A DNA stretch of 64,000 nt from Pseudomonadota bacterium (GTDB taxonomy: Bacteria; Pseudomonadota; Alphaproteobacteria; Micropepsales; Micropepsaceae). The translations under genes and the position numbers were made by a program. The notes under the pieces are model-generated. The model was given only the letters and a program-made list of their open reading frames with translations, was not told the origin of the DNA and searched no databases. Shown here one piece after another: positions 31,894 through 43,112 of this stretch (position 1 is the stretch's first letter; each line of letters begins with the position of its first letter). Location of the stretch: assembly GCA_021851325.1 (NCBI GenBank), contig JAJZDZ010000001.1:62001-126000 (forward strand), in the 5' to 3' direction.

Positions 31894-34800
31894 ATGCGCA
31901 TTCGTCGTCATTTTACGGTCGCAGGACATTCGCCCTATGAGGGCATCACCTTTCGTCATGCGACGAGCGAAATCCGCAACCCGGACGGGTCCGTTGTGTT
32001 TCAGCAGACCGGCATCGAGGTGCCCGAAGACTGGAGCCAGGTCGCCTGCGATGTTCTGGCGCAGAAATATTTCCGCAAGGCGGGCGTGCCCAGCTCCTGC
32101 AAGCCCGTCGCTGAAGACGGTGTGCCGCAATGGCTGTGGCGCCGGCAAGCGGATGCCGAGACTTCCGGCGCTGCGACCGAGGGTGAGACCTCGGCCAAGC
32201 AGGTCTTTGACCGCCTGGCAGGGACCTGGACTTATTGGGGCTGGAAGGCCGGCTATTTCGATGAAGAGGCCGACGCCCGCACCTTTTTCGACGAGCTCTG
32301 CTATATGCTCGCCACCCAAAAGGTCGCCCCCAACTCACCGCAATGGTTCAATACCGGGCTCTTCTGGGCCTACGGCATCGATGGCCCGAGCCAGGGTCAC
32401 TATTACGTCGATCACCTCAGCGGCCATCTGGTGAAGTCCGCCAGTGCCTATGAGCATCCCCAGCCTCACGCCTGCTTCATCCAGTCCGTCCATGATGATC
32501 TCGTCAACGACGGCGGGATCATGGATCTGTGGACCCGGGAGGCCCGCCTGTTCAAATACGGCTCCGGTACCGGAACCAACTTTTCCTCCCTGCGTGGCGA
32601 GAACGAACCTTTGTCCGGGGGCGGAAAATCCTCCGGCCTGATGAGCTTTCTGAAGATCGGTGACCGGGCTGCAGGCGCCATCAAGTCGGGTGGTACCACC
32701 AGACGTGCGGCGAAGATGGTAATCGTTGACGTCGATCATCCGGACATCGAGCAATTCATCGAATGGAAGGTGATCGAGGAACAGAAGGTCGCCGCCATGG
32801 TGGCGGGCTCCAAGCTGGCGCAAAAGCATCTTGCCGCGGTCATGAAGGCCTGTATCAACTGCGAAGGCCAGGGGGAAGACTGCTTTGATCCCAAGAAAAA
32901 CCCCGCCCTGCGCCGCGAAGTGCGCGCCGCGCGCAAGGCGATGATCCCCGACAATTACATCGAGCGGGTCATCAGTTTTGCCAAGCAGGGTTACACCAGC
33001 ATCAACTTCAAGACCTACGACACCGACTGGGATTCGGAAGCCTATTTGTCGGTATCGGGCCAGAACTCAAACAATTCGGTGCGGGTAACCGATGCCTTTC
33101 TTGAAGCGGTGCTGAAGAATGCCGACTGGAATCTGACCGCGCGGCGTGACGGACGCATCGTAAAGACCATCAAGGCGCGGGAGCTGTGGGAGAAGATCTC
33201 CTATGCCGCTTGGGCCTGCGCCGATCCAGGTATCCAGTTCCACACCACTGTTAATGACTGGCACACCTGCCCGGCGGGAGGCGAAATCCGCGCCAGCAAT
33301 CCCTGCTCGGAATACATGTTCCTGGACGACACAGCCTGCAATCTCGCCTCTCTCAACCTGATGAGCTTCCGCAAGGACGTACAGGGGCGAAAGCAGTTTG
33401 ATGTCGCGGCTTTCGAGCACGCCGTTAGGCTTTGGACCATGGTGCTGGAAATCAGCGTGCTGATGGCGCAGTTCCCCTCAAAAGAGATCGCCCAGCTCTC
33501 CTATGACTATCGCACCCTCGGGCTTGGCTTTGCCAATATCGGCGGACTTTTGATGGCCGCAGGCATTCCCTATGACTCCCGGCAGGGACGCGCCATCGCC
33601 AGCGCGATCTCCGCGGTGATGACCGGCGTATCCTATGCCACCAGCGCCGAAATGGCTGGAGAACTAGGACCCTTCCCGGAGTTCCATAACAACAAGGGCG
33701 CGATGCTGCGGGTGATCCGCAATCACCGGCGTGCGGCCTATGGCATGACAAGCGGTTATGAGAACCTGCACGTCAATCCGGTCCCGCTCGATCACGGCGC
33801 ACTTACCCAGACCGAGCTGTCCGAGGCAGCGAAGCGGGCCTGGGACCAAGCCCTCGCCCTTGGCGAACAGTTCGGCTTCCGTAATGCCCAGGCAACGGTG
33901 ATTGCGCCAACCGGCACCATCGGCCTCGTCATGGACTGCGACACCACCGGGGTTGAGCCTGATTTTGCCCTGGTGAAGTTCAAGAAGCTCGCCGGTGGCG
34001 GCTACTTCAAGATCATCAACCGCTGCGTGCCCGAAGCGCTGGCGACACTGGGCTATCAGGCGGATGAAATTGACCGCATCGTTGCCTATGCGGTCGGACA
34101 CGGTACGCTCGAGGGTCTGCACAGTGGCATCACCCATGATGCATTGCGGGCCAAGGGCTTCGGCGCTGAACAGATCGCCGCCGTGGAAGCTGCGCTTGAA
34201 TCAGCCTTCGATATTCGCTTCGTCTTCAATAAGTGGACGCTCGGTGCCGATTTCTGTGTGCAGGCACTGGGCATTGATCCCGCCGCCCTCGATGCTGCCG
34301 ATTTCGACATGTTGAAGGCGCTTGGCTTCTCTAAAGCAGAGATCGAGGCCGCTAACCTGCATGTCTGTGGCGCCATGACGCTGGAGGGTGCCCCGCATCT
34401 GAAGGCCGAGCATCTGCCGGTGTTCGACTGCGCCAATCCATGCGGACGCATCGGCACCCGCGCGCTCTCGGTGCACAGCCATATCCAGATGATGGCTGCC
34501 GTGCAGCCCTTCATCTCGGGCGCCATTTCCAAGACCATCAACATGCCCAACGCCGCAACGGTTTCCGAATGCGGTGAAAGCTATCTGATGAGCTGGAAAC
34601 TCGGTCTCAAGGCCAATGCGCTTTACCGTGACGGCTCAAAACTGAGCCAACCTCTGGCGTCGTCAGTTCTTGCCATTGCAGACGATGAGGAGGAGGACGA
34701 ACTCGAGACCATCGCCGCCGCGCCTGCTGCACAGCGCTCCGCGATCGTTGCAGAGCGCGTCGTCGAAAGGATCGTCGAACGTGTCGTCGATCAGCAACGC

Positions 34801-35640
34801 CATGAGCGGGAGAGGCTGCCGCATCGCCGCAAGGGTTACACCCAGAAGGCGGTCGTTGGCGGCCACAAGGTCTATCTGCGTACCGGCGAATACGAGGATG
34901 GTCGCCCAGGAGAAATCTTCATCGACATGCACAAGGAAGGCGCTGCCTTCCGCTCGCTGATGAACAATTTCGCCATCGCGATTTCCATCGGTCTGCAATA
35001 TGGCGTACCGCTTGAGGAGTTCGTGGAGGCCTTCACCTTTACGCGCTTTGAGCCAGCGGGCATCGTCATTGGCAATGACTCCATCAAGAACGCCACCAGT
35101 ATACTGGATTATATCTTCCGCGAACTGGCGGTGTCCTATCTTGGGCGCAACGACCTTGCCCATGTACCACCAGCCCAGGATGAGGATCTTGGCAATGCTG
35201 GCGCGACCCAGCCGTCACGGGCACCGGCCGAACTGGCCCGCGCAGTGTCGAGCGGTTTCGTACGCGGCAAAAGTCTCGTCGTCCTCGAAGGTGGCGCAGC
35301 GCGCAAGCTTGAGCTGCATGCCGAACACGCTGAAGCCCTGAGCCAGGTCCATGCCCTGATCGAGGATCCGGAAGCCGAGACCTTCTTCAGCGAGGACGAG
35401 GAGGTCCACGAAACCCTCAATGAAATACGCGCCAGCGTGCTTCAGGCCTCGGCCGAGAGCGAAGCTAACAGCAGCAGTCACCGCAGCGGCGAAAAGGAGC
35501 TCTATGCCCGCCGTTCGGCCGAGGCGCGCATGAAAGGCTATGAAGGTGATGCCTGTGGTTCCTGCGGCAACTTTACCCTGGTACGCAATGGCACCTGCAT
35601 GAAGTGCAACACCTGCGGCTCTACCAGCGGCTGCAGCTGA
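31894..35640 (+). CDS. nrdJ: Adenosylcobalamin-dependent (class II) ribonucleotide reductase
   Basis: Makes deoxyribonucleotides without oxygen dependence, using adenosylcobalamin as radical source. The protein has 1248 residues. ATP-cone-like and B12-type features include [27 protein letters not shown] and [20 protein letters not shown]. The active-site Asn-Cys-Glu set is N469, C471 and E473 in [34 protein letters not shown] and the final domain with IFIDMHKEG are also typical. The C-terminus ends in a Cys cluster (CGSCGNF...[13 protein letters not shown]) that likely holds zinc and redox thiols. A rho-independent terminator follows. Confidence 0.97.
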   Translation: MRIRRHFTVAGHSPYEGITFRHATSEIRNPDGSVVFQQTGIEVPEDWSQVACDVLAQKYFRKAGVPSSCKPVAEDGVPQWLWRRQADAETSGAATEGETSAKQVFDRLAGTWTYWGWKAGYFDEEADARTFFDELCYMLATQKVAPNSPQWFNTGLFWAYGIDGPSQGHYYVDHLSGHLVKSASAYEHPQPHACFIQSVHDDLVNDGGIMDLWTREARLFKYGSGTGTNFSSLRGENEPLSGGGKSSGLMSFLKIGDRAAGAIKSGGTTRRAAKMVIVDVDHPDIEQFIEWKVIEEQKVAAMVAGSKLAQKHLAAVMKACINCEGQGEDCFDPKKNPALRREVRAARKAMIPDNYIERVISFAKQGYTSINFKTYDTDWDSEAYLSVSGQNSNNSVRVTDAFLEAVLKNADWNLTARRDGRIVKTIKARELWEKISYAAWACADPGIQFHTTVNDWHTCPAGGEIRASNPCSEYMFLDDTACNLASLNLMSFRKDVQGRKQFDVAAFEHAVRLWTMVLEISVLMAQFPSKEIAQLSYDYRTLGLGFANIGGLLMAAGIPYDSRQGRAIASAISAVMTGVSYATSAEMAGELGPFPEFHNNKGAMLRVIRNHRRAAYGMTSGYENLHVNPVPLDHGALTQTELSEAAKRAWDQALALGEQFGFRNAQATVIAPTGTIGLVMDCDTTGVEPDFALVKFKKLAGGGYFKIINRCVPEALATLGYQADEIDRIVAYAVGHGTLEGLHSGITHDALRAKGFGAEQIAAVEAALESAFDIRFVFNKWTLGADFCVQALGIDPAALDAADFDMLKALGFSKAEIEAANLHVCGAMTLEGAPHLKAEHLPVFDCANPCGRIGTRALSVHSHIQMMAAVQPFISGAISKTINMPNAATVSECGESYLMSWKLGLKANALYRDGSKLSQPLASSVLAIADDEEEDELETIAAAPAAQRSAIVAERVVERIVERVVDQQRHERERLPHRRKGYTQKAVVGGHKVYLRTGEYEDGRPGEIFIDMHKEGAAFRSLMNNFAIAISIGLQYGVPLEEFVEAFTFTRFEPAGIVIGNDSIKNATSILDYIFRELAVSYLGRNDLAHVPPAQDEDLGNAGATQPSRAPAELARAVSSGFVRGKSLVVLEGGAARKLELHAEHAEALSQVHALIEDPEAETFFSEDEEVHETLNEIRASVLQASAESEANSSSHRSGEKELYARRSAEARMKGYEGDACGSCGNFTLVRNGTCMKCNTCGSTSGCS

Positions 35641-35663
35641 TCGTCTTCAAGCGGGTTGGGCAG

Positions 35664-35690
35664 ACGGCCGCAGGCAACTGCGGCCGTTTT
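35664..35690 (+). terminator. Rho-independent terminator of nrdJ
   Basis: Perfect 10-bp stem ACGGCCGCAG / CTGCGGCCGT with a GCAA loop, followed by TTT, 24 nt after the nrdJ stop. The T-run is short, but the tetraloop and perfect stem make this the clearest intrinsic terminator in the window. Confidence 0.8.
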
Positions 35691-35784
35691 GCTATTGCCC
35701 CCACGGCGACGGCACAGTGCCCGGCAACAACCGGGCGGGAGGGCAGAACCATCACCCTGCCACAGCGTGATGGCCTCCTGCTCC

Positions 35785-37353
35785 CTATTCCGCGGCTTGC
35801 GCGATCTTGGCCTCGGTCCAGCGCAGCACCGGTCGGCGCGCCGCGGCGGTCTCATCCAGGCGCTGCCGCGGTGCATAATGAGGTGCGCCCGCAAAGCGCT
35901 CCAGCCTGCCTGCCTTTGCCTCCTGCGCGAGTCCGCGCAGTACGGCAACAAAACGGTCAAGAGATTCCTTGGATTCAGACTCGGTCGGCTCGATAAGCAT
36001 GGCACCGTGAACCACGAGCGGAAAATACATGGTCATGGGATGGTAGCCCTCATCGATCATCGCCTTGGCAAAATCGAGCGTGGTGACACCCGTATCGGCA
36101 AGGAAACTGTCATCAAACAGGGCTTCATGCATGCACGGCCCCTCGGCAAAGGGCGCCGTCATGACATCCTTGAGTGAGGCAAGAACATAGTTGGCCGATA
36201 GCACTGCATCCTCGCTGGCCTGACGGATGCCGTCGGCACCATGGCTGAGCATATAGCTGAGGGCCCGCACAAACATGCCCATCTGACCATGGAAGGCACA
36301 CATGCGTCCGAAGGGATCGCTGTTCGTGGGCAGCGATGAGCGGTCCTCGACAAGCCGCAAGCCGTTCGCGTCGCCAACGAGCAGCGGCAGTGGCGCATAG
36401 GGTGCCAGGGCCTTCGACAACACTACTGGCCCCGCCCCTGGTCCGCCACCGCCATGTGGCGTCGAGAATGTCTTGTGCAAGTTGATGTGCATGCCATCAA
36501 TGCCGAGGTCTCCCGGGCGCACCCGTCCGGCAATGGCGTTGAAATTGGCACCGTCGCAATAGAAAAAGGCGCCCACTTGATGTACCGCCTCTGCGACCTC
36601 GAGGATCCTGCGCTCGAAAAGGCCGCAAGTATTCGGGTTGGTAAGCATGATGGCCGCCACGTCGGAATCGAGCTTGGCACGCAGCGCCTCAATATTTACA
36701 TGCCCGTCACCGCTGGCCGGAATCTGATCGACGCGAAACCCGGCAAAGGCCGCAGTAGCCGGATTGGTACCATGGGCCGATTCCGGAACAAGAACGCGCG
36801 GACGATGCTCGGCGCGGGCCGCAATAGCCGCCTTGATTGCCAGCATGCCACAGAGTTCGCCATGCGCACCGGCCTTGGGCGACATCGCCACCGCCGGCAT
36901 GCCGGTCAGTTCCATCAGCCAGTGCATCAGTTCCTGGATCAGCTGCAGCGCGCCCTGGACAGTGCTTTGCGGCTGCAGCGGATGCAGGTCGGAAAATCCC
37001 GGCAACCGCGCCATCTTCTCGTTCAGGCGCGGGTTGTGCTTCATGGTGCAGGAACCCAGAGGATAGAGACCTGCATCAATTGCGTAATTGTTACGCGAAA
37101 GCCTCACATAATGGCGCACCACTTCCGGCTCGGAGAGACCAGGCAGCCCGATCTTCTGCCGCCGCTCTAGCCCACCCAGGCGCGCCTTATGCGCTGGCGC
37201 TTCGGGCAGATCGACACCGCAGATGCCACGACGGCCAAGCTCAAAGATCAGCTTCTCCTCGTGGTCGAGGCCATGATCGCCTGACAGTGTGTCCGGCAGC
37301 GTCGCGCCAGCAGTACCTGGGGTGGTCGGACGGCCCTGATTGTTCATGGTCAT
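35785..37353 (-). CDS. gcvPB: Glycine dehydrogenase (decarboxylating) subunit 2
   Basis: One half of the P-protein of the glycine cleavage system, which decarboxylates glycine and passes aminomethyl to GcvH. The 522-residue protein has the PLP-binding Lys294 in [18 protein letters not shown], plus [12 protein letters not shown] and [10 protein letters not shown] split P-protein (PA + PB) is common in many bacteria; here the genes overlap by ATGA. A second ATG lies two codons in. Controlled with gcvT by the riboswitch at 40271-40465. Confidence 0.96.
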   Translation of the reverse strand: MTMNNQGRPTTPGTAGATLPDTLSGDHGLDHEEKLIFELGRRGICGVDLPEAPAHKARLGGLERRQKIGLPGLSEPEVVRHYVRLSRNNYAIDAGLYPLGSCTMKHNPRLNEKMARLPGFSDLHPLQPQSTVQGALQLIQELMHWLMELTGMPAVAMSPKAGAHGELCGMLAIKAAIAARAEHRPRVLVPESAHGTNPATAAFAGFRVDQIPASGDGHVNIEALRAKLDSDVAAIMLTNPNTCGLFERRILEVAEAVHQVGAFFYCDGANFNAIAGRVRPGDLGIDGMHINLHKTFSTPHGGGGPGAGPVVLSKALAPYAPLPLLVGDANGLRLVEDRSSLPTNSDPFGRMCAFHGQMGMFVRALSYMLSHGADGIRQASEDAVLSANYVLASLKDVMTAPFAEGPCMHEALFDDSFLADTGVTTLDFAKAMIDEGYHPMTMYFPLVVHGAMLIEPTESESKESLDRFVAVLRGLAQEAKAGRLERFAGAPHYAPRQRLDETAAARRPVLRWTEAKIAQAAE

Positions 37354-38699
37354 GAGAGCACCTTGGCAAGAGCGTGAGCATAGGTCTCAATGTCGTCGGT
37401 CGAATTGGTCTCTGTCGCCGCCACGATGAGGAGCGACTGGGCAGCGCTGTCGCCGGGGAACAACCGGCTCGCCGGAACCCCTCCGAGGACGTTCTCCTCC
37501 ACCAGGGCATCGATCACCGCCTCGGCAGGCCGCGGCAGGCGCAGTGTAAACTCGTTGAAAAAATTCTGGGTGACGAGTTCGACACCCCGGACCGCCCCAA
37601 GCCGCTCAGCGAGGAGCACGGCGCGGGCGTGATTGAGGCGAGCCAGGCGGGCAAACCCCTCCTCGCCCAGAAGCGACAGATGGATGGTGAACGCCAGCGC
37701 GCACAATCCTGAATTGGTGCAGATATTGCTCGTAGCCTTTTCCCGGCGGATGTGCTGTTCGCGTGTGGAAAGCGTCAATACATAGCCGCGCCGTCCAGCT
37801 GCATCCATGGTCTCACCAGCGAGGCGGCCAGGCATCTGCCGCAGGAATTTCTCGCGCGTAGCAAACAGCCCGACATAGGGGCCGCCGAAATTAAGACCAT
37901 TGCCGATGGACTGACCTTCCGCGGCAACGATATCGGCCCCCATCGCCCCGGGCGCTTCAAGCAGTCCGAGCGAAACCACCTCATTCAGTACGGCAACCAG
38001 CAATGCACCCTTGGCATGAGCGGCCTCAGCGAGGGGACGCAGATCATGCAAAAGGCCAAACACATCTGGGCTCTGTATCACCACGCAGGCGGTTTCGCCG
38101 TCGATCAGGGACGCGAGATCTTCACCCTGGCCGGGACGACGTGGCGCAGCGATGATTTCGCCACCAGACAACTGCGCCAGCGTGGTGATTGTGGCGGCAT
38201 AGTGAGGATGAAGACCGCCACACAACACCACCTTGGCCCGCTTTGTGATGCGCCGGGCCATCTCGACTGCCTCGGCTGCTGCGGTCGAGCCGTCATAGAG
38301 GGAAGCATTGGCCACCTCCATTCCCGTCAGCATCGCCACCTGGGTCTGGAACTCAAACAGGTATTGCAGCGTGCCCTGGCTGATTTCCGGCTGATAAGGC
38401 GTGTAGGAGGTGAGAAATTCGGAACGCTGGATCAAATGATCGACGCTAGCCGGAACATGGTGCCGGTAGGCGCCTGAACCGCAAAAGAACGCTGCTGATC
38501 CGGCTGCAAGATTCTTGGCCGACAGCCTGGACAGGTGACGCTCAACCTCGAGTTCACCCATGCCGTCGGGCAGGGCAAACCGTCCGCGGTCGACGACCGC
38601 AGCAGAAGGAACATCGACAAACAGGTCATCGATGCTTTTGGCACCGATGCGCGCCAGCATCGCGGCGCGGTCGTCGGGCGTCAGAGGCAGATAGCGCAT
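37350..38699 (-). CDS. gcvPA: Glycine dehydrogenase (decarboxylating) subunit 1
   Basis: Partner half of the P-protein, 449 residues. It has [48 protein letters not shown]-type sequence (spread over residues 73-105), [11 protein letters not shown] and [13 protein letters not shown], all standard for GcvPA. It lacks the PLP Lys, which is supplied by GcvPB. The start lies 4 nt after the gcvH stop, and its stop overlaps gcvPB as ATGA, so translation is probably coupled to keep subunits equal. Confidence 0.96.
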   Translation of the reverse strand: MRYLPLTPDDRAAMLARIGAKSIDDLFVDVPSAAVVDRGRFALPDGMGELEVERHLSRLSAKNLAAGSAAFFCGSGAYRHHVPASVDHLIQRSEFLTSYTPYQPEISQGTLQYLFEFQTQVAMLTGMEVANASLYDGSTAAAEAVEMARRITKRAKVVLCGGLHPHYAATITTLAQLSGGEIIAAPRRPGQGEDLASLIDGETACVVIQSPDVFGLLHDLRPLAEAAHAKGALLVAVLNEVVSLGLLEAPGAMGADIVAAEGQSIGNGLNFGGPYVGLFATREKFLRQMPGRLAGETMDAAGRRGYVLTLSTREQHIRREKATSNICTNSGLCALAFTIHLSLLGEEGFARLARLNHARAVLLAERLGAVRGVELVTQNFFNEFTLRLPRPAEAVIDALVEENVLGGVPASRLFPGDSAAQSLLIVAATETNSTDDIETYAHALAKVLS

Positions 38700-38703
38700 G
38701 GGC

Positions 38704-39078
38704 TCAGGATTCCTTCACGAGGGCGTCGTACTCGGCCTGCTGCATCAGGCTGTCGAATTCGCCGCGGTTGGCAATTCTGAGCTTGAAAAACCAGCCTGCG
38801 CCCTCCGGATCGGCATTGACGCCAGCCGGATCATCGGTCAGCGCCACATTGACTTCCAGAACCTCGCCGCTCACCGGCGCAAACACATCCGATGCGGCCT
38901 TGACGCTTTCCACCACTGCAGCCTCACCGTGGGCCGAGAGGCTACGGCCCACCTCCGGCAGTTCAACAAACACCACATCGCCCAATTGTTCAGCTGCGTG
39001 GCGGGTGATCCCGATGGTGGCAACATCACCTTCAAGACGTACCCATTCATGATCTTTGCTAAATCGGGTCTGGCTCAT
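38704..39078 (-). CDS. gcvH: Glycine cleavage system H protein
   Basis: Lipoylated carrier of the glycine cleavage system, 124 residues. It starts with [19 protein letters not shown], and the lipoyl site is Lys60 in [10 protein letters not shown]. The rest ([17 protein letters not shown]) is standard. Length is normal. An AAGAGGAAGAG site precedes the ATG. It sits between gcvT and gcvPA; spacing to gcvT is 9 nt. Confidence 0.97.
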   Translation of the reverse strand: MSQTRFSKDHEWVRLEGDVATIGITRHAAEQLGDVVFVELPEVGRSLSAHGEAAVVESVKAASDVFAPVSGEVLEVNVALTDDPAGVNADPEGAGWFFKLRIANRGEFDSLMQQAEYDALVKES

Positions 39079-39087
39079 CTCTTCCTC

Positions 39088-40209
39088 TTAACGTTTGTAG
39101 CGATTGGGTACGAAAGGTAGCGGTGCAACGCGCGCAGCAAGCGCCTTGCCGCGAACCATGATGTCGAGTTCGCAGCCATCGGCAGCAAAAGCCGGTGTCA
39201 CATAGCCCATGGCGATCGGGGCGTTCAGTGAGGGCGAAAATCCGCCCGAGGTAACCCGGCCGATGATCTGTCCGTCACGACTTGCAATCTGCGCACCCTC
39301 ACGGGCGGGGGCGCGGCCCTCGAGACGCAAGCCGACCCGCCGGCGCGACGGGCCGTCGAACAACTGCCCCATGATCGTAGCCGCAGCAGGAAAATCCTGG
39401 TCAATCTTGCGCCGCTTGGCGATGGTCCAGACGAGATTGGCTTCCACCGGGTTGGTCGTCTCATCGATATCATGGCCGTAAAGGCAGAGCCCCGCCTCCA
39501 GGCGCAAGGAATCCCGTGCCCCCAGACCGATGGGCAGAACCTCAGGCTCAGCCAGCAGCGCACGAGCCACCGTCTGGGCATCCGCGGCCGCCACGGAAAT
39601 CTCAAACCCATCCTCGCCGGTATAGCCTGAGCGGGAGATGTGACAGGCAATTCCATCGAAGCTTGCCGGTGAGGCGGCCATGAAGGACAGCGCCTCGGCC
39701 TGGGGGCAATGCCGTCCCAGTGCTGCAGCAGCCTTGGGGCCCTGCAGTGCCAGCAGTGCACGGTCCTCGAGGGCCAGAAGGTCCACGACGCCAGGCAGCC
39801 GTGCCCGCACAAAGGCGTCATCCACCGCTTTGCGGGCACCGTTGAAAACGAGGCCAAGGCGGCCATCCTCGGCGGTGCGCGTCACCATCAGGTCATCGAC
39901 CATCCCGCCCACCGCGTTGAGGAGCATGGTGTAACGCATGCGCCCGGATCCGAGACCGGCGATATCACCGGGAGTGAGCGCCTCCAGCGCCCTTGCCGTG
40001 GTGGCATGGTCTGGGCCGACGAGCTGACGCTGGCCCATATGCGAGACATCAAAAAGGCCCGCGGCCGTGCGCGTGTGCAGATGCTCTTTCATGATCCCGC
40101 TCGGGTAGTGAACCGCGAGCGCATAGCCGGCAAACTCGACCATCTTGCCGCCGAGTTCGACGTGCAGATCATAAAGCGGCGTACGCTTGAGTGCAGAAGT
40201 GGCGTCCAT
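39088..40209 (-). CDS. gcvT: Aminomethyltransferase (glycine cleavage T protein)
   Basis: Transfers the methylene group from GcvH to tetrahydrofolate and releases ammonia. It has 373 residues from ATG 40209. Typical segments are LKRTPLYDLHVELGGKMVEFAGY, GLFDVSHMGQ, GGMVDDLMV, SGYTGEDGFEI and LGARDSLRLEAGLCLYGHD. The frame continues to a TTG at 40251 without family sequence. It is the first gene of the gcv operon, 61 nt downstream of the second glycine aptamer. Confidence 0.95.
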   Translation of the reverse strand: MDATSALKRTPLYDLHVELGGKMVEFAGYALAVHYPSGIMKEHLHTRTAAGLFDVSHMGQRQLVGPDHATTARALEALTPGDIAGLGSGRMRYTMLLNAVGGMVDDLMVTRTAEDGRLGLVFNGARKAVDDAFVRARLPGVVDLLALEDRALLALQGPKAAAALGRHCPQAEALSFMAASPASFDGIACHISRSGYTGEDGFEISVAAADAQTVARALLAEPEVLPIGLGARDSLRLEAGLCLYGHDIDETTNPVEANLVWTIAKRRKIDQDFPAAATIMGQLFDGPSRRRVGLRLEGRAPAREGAQIASRDGQIIGRVTSGGFSPSLNAPIAMGYVTPAFAADGCELDIMVRGKALAARVAPLPFVPNRYKR

Positions 40210-40270
40210 GTGAAGTCCGATCAACAGCTGATAGCGGCGCGGACGGCGCAACCCTGCGACCGGACACGCG

Positions 40271-40465
40271 CCCCTCTGTCATCGGACCTGAGAGATTTCC
40301 CGGTACAGCCGTGCCCGGGATTACCCCTTCGGTGGGCGCAACCACAGGGCGCGCCGCTTTCCAGAGATTCAACCCCTTCGCGGTCCTTTTGCCTGAGAGT
40401 TTCCGGGGCGGTTGCTCCTTCGGCGCCCGGCAACCAGAGTTCATGGCAGCAGGGGCTCTCCCGCG
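40271..40465 (-). ncRNA. Tandem glycine riboswitch (gcvT motif, two aptamers)
   Basis: On the minus strand the first aptamer has GGGAGAG (40463-40457), CCGAAGGAGCAA (40423-40412) and ACTCTCAGGC followed by AGGACCG (40400-40381). The second has CCGAAGGGGTAA (40332-40321) and CTCTCAGG (40294-40287), closing with GACAGAGGGG (40280-40271). These are the conserved parts of the glycine riboswitch. A tandem arrangement upstream of a full gcvT operon usually turns expression on when glycine is plentiful. I do not see a clear terminator, so control may be at translation initiation. Confidence 0.95.
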
Positions 40466-40522
40466 AGGGAGTATGCGATGGCCGTCCGGCCGCGCCTCGC
40501 GGCGGGGGCGGACGTCGCGCTG

Positions 40523-40550
40523 GATCATAGTCGGCTATTGCCGGCAGTCA
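40523..40550 (-). promoter_or_regulatory. Probable sigma70 promoter of the gcv operon
   Basis: Minus strand: -35 TTGACT (40550-40545), 16-nt spacer, -10 TATGAT (40528-40523). The start of transcription would be near 40516, giving a leader of about 50 nt before the first glycine aptamer. This is among the best hexamer pairs in the window. Confidence 0.7.
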
Positions 40551-40655
40551 ATCTGAGCTCCCAGCCGGATCCGACAAATGCCGTCCCGGCCGCTGTCATC
40601 CACAACCTTCCGTGGGGCGGCAACAAACCGAGACAGGCGCTGCCGCCGCTGTGGG

Positions 40656-42419
40656 CTACATGCGCGCCGGAACCTCGATACCGAGCAGATCGAGCACCTT
40701 GGTCAGTACCGCCAGCGTCAGACGCGCCAGTTCCAGTCGCGCCACCCGAACCGCGCGGTCCTCCTCGGCAAGAATGTGACGGGAGGCGTAAACGCGCGAA
40801 AAGCGTTGGGCAAGCTCGAAGGCGTAGTCGCACAGGATGTTGGGCGCCCGTCTTTCTTCGGCATTTGCCATCGCCTCGTCCAGCAGCAAAAGCTGCAACA
40901 TCAGCGCCCGCTCCTCGACCGAATCAAGGACATGCAAGCTGACCTCTTCAAGCTCGGCGGCAGCTGCCTTGCGGAGGATCGACTGGATGCGGACGGCCGC
41001 ATATTGCAGATAGGGGCCGGTCTTGCCTTCAAAGCGCATGAACCGGTTGAGGTCAAAGACGTAATCCGTGGTCCGGTGATTGGAAAGATCCGCAAACTTG
41101 ATGGCGGCGATGCCTACCTTGCGCGCGATTTCGGCCCGTTCGTCGTCACCATAATCAGCTGCCAGCCCTGCTTCCGTGAGCCGCTTCAGGGCCTCATCCT
41201 TGGCCATTTCGATCAGCTCAAAGAGCTTCATCACGCCGCCGGCGCGCGTCTTGAACGGTTTGCCGTCTGGCCCGTTCATAGTGCCGAAGCCGGCGTGCTC
41301 CAGATGGGCCCGCCGCACCAGACCGGCCTTGCGGGCGGCGCGAAAGACCTGTTCGAAATGCACGTGCTGGCGCTGGTCCACGATGTAGAGAATGAGGTCG
41401 GGATCATGGCGGCCGACGCGGGCCAGGATGGTGGCAAGATCGGTGGTGCCATAGAGTACGGCGCCATCGGACTTGAGCAGCAGAAGGGGCGGAATTTCCT
41501 TTTTGTCATCAGGCTCGGCAACCGCCATGACCAGCGCCCCCTCGCTGGAGACCGCAAGCCCACGGCGCTTGAGATCCAAAATCATGTCGCCAATCAGGGG
41601 ATCGGCGTCGGATTCGCCTTTCCATTCGTCGAAATGTACGCCGAGCGAGGAAAATTCGCGGGTCAGTCCTTCCTCCGACACCCGGACAAAATGCTGCCAC
41701 AGAGCACGATAGCCAGGACGCCCGGCCTGCAGCTCGGCAGTGGCCACGCGGGCCGCCTCCAATCGTGCCGGATCGGCCTTGCAGGCCGCAGCTGCGGCCG
41801 GATAGAGCGCTTCCAGATCATCCATGCTGACCGGCGATTGAGCGGGGTAAGGACCATCATGGCTGGCATCAAAATAAACCGGCGCCAGTCCGCGGATCTG
41901 TATCTCCGAGATCAGCTGTCCCATCTGCAGCCCCCAGTCGCCCAGATGGACATCACTGATCACCCGCCAGCCATTGGCGCGAAACAGACGTTGCAGGCAA
42001 TCGCCGATGATCGATGAGCGCAGATGGCCCACATGCATGGGTTTGGCGACATTGGGACCGCCAAAATCCAGAATGGCGAGACGTCCGCCACCGGTCTGGG
42101 GCGCTCCAAGGTCGCTGCTGTGCAACTGCGTGCGCAGACGGCTTTGGAGTTCCGCATCGCGGACGTCGAGATTGATGAAGCCTGGACCGGCGACCTCGAT
42201 CCGCGCCAGGAGCGGATCATGCTTCAACCGTTCGGCAAGACGTGTGGCCAGTTCGCGTGGATTAGTCCGTTGCGCCTTGGCTGCTGCCAACGCGCCGTTG
42301 CACTGGAACTGAGCCAGATCGGGACGATCGGCAAGGCGCACCTGACCAAGTTCGGCAGCCAGTCCCTCGGCAACAAAGGCGGCGGCCACACGCTGTGACA
42401 GCTCCTCCAGAAGGCCCAT
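40656..42419 (-). CDS. argS: Arginyl-tRNA synthetase
   Basis: Class I synthetase of 587 residues that charges tRNA-Arg. The N-terminal tRNA D-loop domain (about residues 1-85) is followed by the HIGH motif as HVGHLRSS in NVAKPMHVGHLRSS. The FHQxH-like catalytic region is seen as VDQRQHVHFEQV, and a DALR anticodon-binding domain closes the protein (LQYAAVRIQSILRKA to the end). As usual for ArgS, no canonical KMSKS is obvious. The start overlaps the stop of the upstream lipoprotein gene (TGATG). Confidence 0.97.
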   Translation of the reverse strand: MGLLEELSQRVAAAFVAEGLAAELGQVRLADRPDLAQFQCNGALAAAKAQRTNPRELATRLAERLKHDPLLARIEVAGPGFINLDVRDAELQSRLRTQLHSSDLGAPQTGGGRLAILDFGGPNVAKPMHVGHLRSSIIGDCLQRLFRANGWRVISDVHLGDWGLQMGQLISEIQIRGLAPVYFDASHDGPYPAQSPVSMDDLEALYPAAAAACKADPARLEAARVATAELQAGRPGYRALWQHFVRVSEEGLTREFSSLGVHFDEWKGESDADPLIGDMILDLKRRGLAVSSEGALVMAVAEPDDKKEIPPLLLLKSDGAVLYGTTDLATILARVGRHDPDLILYIVDQRQHVHFEQVFRAARKAGLVRRAHLEHAGFGTMNGPDGKPFKTRAGGVMKLFELIEMAKDEALKRLTEAGLAADYGDDERAEIARKVGIAAIKFADLSNHRTTDYVFDLNRFMRFEGKTGPYLQYAAVRIQSILRKAAAAELEEVSLHVLDSVEERALMLQLLLLDEAMANAEERRAPNILCDYAFELAQRFSRVYASRHILAEEDRAVRVARLELARLTLAVLTKVLDLLGIEVPARM

Positions 42420-42946
42420 CAGAGCCCGTCCTTGCGGTTATACTCAAGCTCGCGCTTGCTCAGCTGCAGCCCTGCGAGCAGCTGATAGTCAAATGCCATC
42501 TTGTCGAGCGGAACATGGATCTGGGCGGAGCTGATATGATCGCTGAAAAACGCCGTGGTCTGGCCCGGGGCAAAGTGGAAGCGGATGGTGAAGATGCGCT
42601 TGGCAGTAATGTCTGCGCCACTGTGGATCGCCACGAAATAAGGGACACTATAGGTAACCGCCGTCGCCGACGGGCTCCTTGTCGCGCGGAAATGCACGGT
42701 CAAGGTGGAATCAACGGTGCGGGTCTTGTTGTCCAGGCTACAGTCTGTGCTTACCCCGGTCAGTTCCACCCGGTAGAGCATGTGCGCCGGGTCCTCGCTC
42801 GCCCCAGGGGCAAATTTGGTCAGGGACGAGGCATCGACGAGGCCAGCGGCCGTTGGACAGGAAGGATTGACACCGCTCGCACAGCCCGACAGGGCTGCAC
42901 AGGCGGCAATGGCCGCGAAGGCTGACAGCAGAACTTTGCGCAACAT
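42419..42946 (-). CDS. Conserved hypothetical lipoprotein
   Basis: Protein of 175 residues with a lipoprotein signal: MLRKVLLSAFAAIAACAALSGC, lipobox L-S-G-C (written here only to show the signal ends at the Cys near residue 22). The mature part has two further Cys (NPSCPTAA and STDCSLDNK) that could form a disulfide, and beta-rich sequence with VDSTLTVHFRATRS and FAPGQTTAFFSDHISSAQI. I do not recognise the family. ATG 42946 is preferred; a GTG at 42955 would add three residues. It overlaps argS and is divergent from ispH. Confidence 0.75.
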   Translation of the reverse strand: MLRKVLLSAFAAIAACAALSGCASGVNPSCPTAAGLVDASSLTKFAPGASEDPAHMLYRVELTGVSTDCSLDNKTRTVDSTLTVHFRATRSPSATAVTYSVPYFVAIHSGADITAKRIFTIRFHFAPGQTTAFFSDHISSAQIHVPLDKMAFDYQLLAGLQLSKRELEYNRKDGL

Positions 42947-43073
42947 ATCTCTCACATTCGATCCGGCGGCGTGGGCACAGAGGACACCCTGCGCGCCGGA
43001 TGGCTTGCCCTGCGGCAGGGGACCATCCCACTTCCGCTTGACTTTTCAGGTGCCCGGGCCGACTCCATGGCCA

Positions 43074-43093
43074 AGTCCCGCGGGCGCGGGACT
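43074..43093 (+). other. Perfect hairpin in ispH leader
   Basis: AGTCCCGC and GCGGGACT form a perfect 8-bp stem with a GGGC loop, ending 19 nt before the ispH ATG. It could affect ribosome access or mRNA stability. No T-run follows, so it is not an intrinsic terminator. Confidence 0.4.
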
Positions 43094-43112
43094 GTAACCA
43101 AGCGGAACAGCC

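Noticed and set aside
40578-42017. Long open frame of 479 codons on the plus strand
   Set aside because: It lies antisense to argS, which has full synthetase motifs. The frame has no recognisable domain and is expected from GC-rich codon usage.
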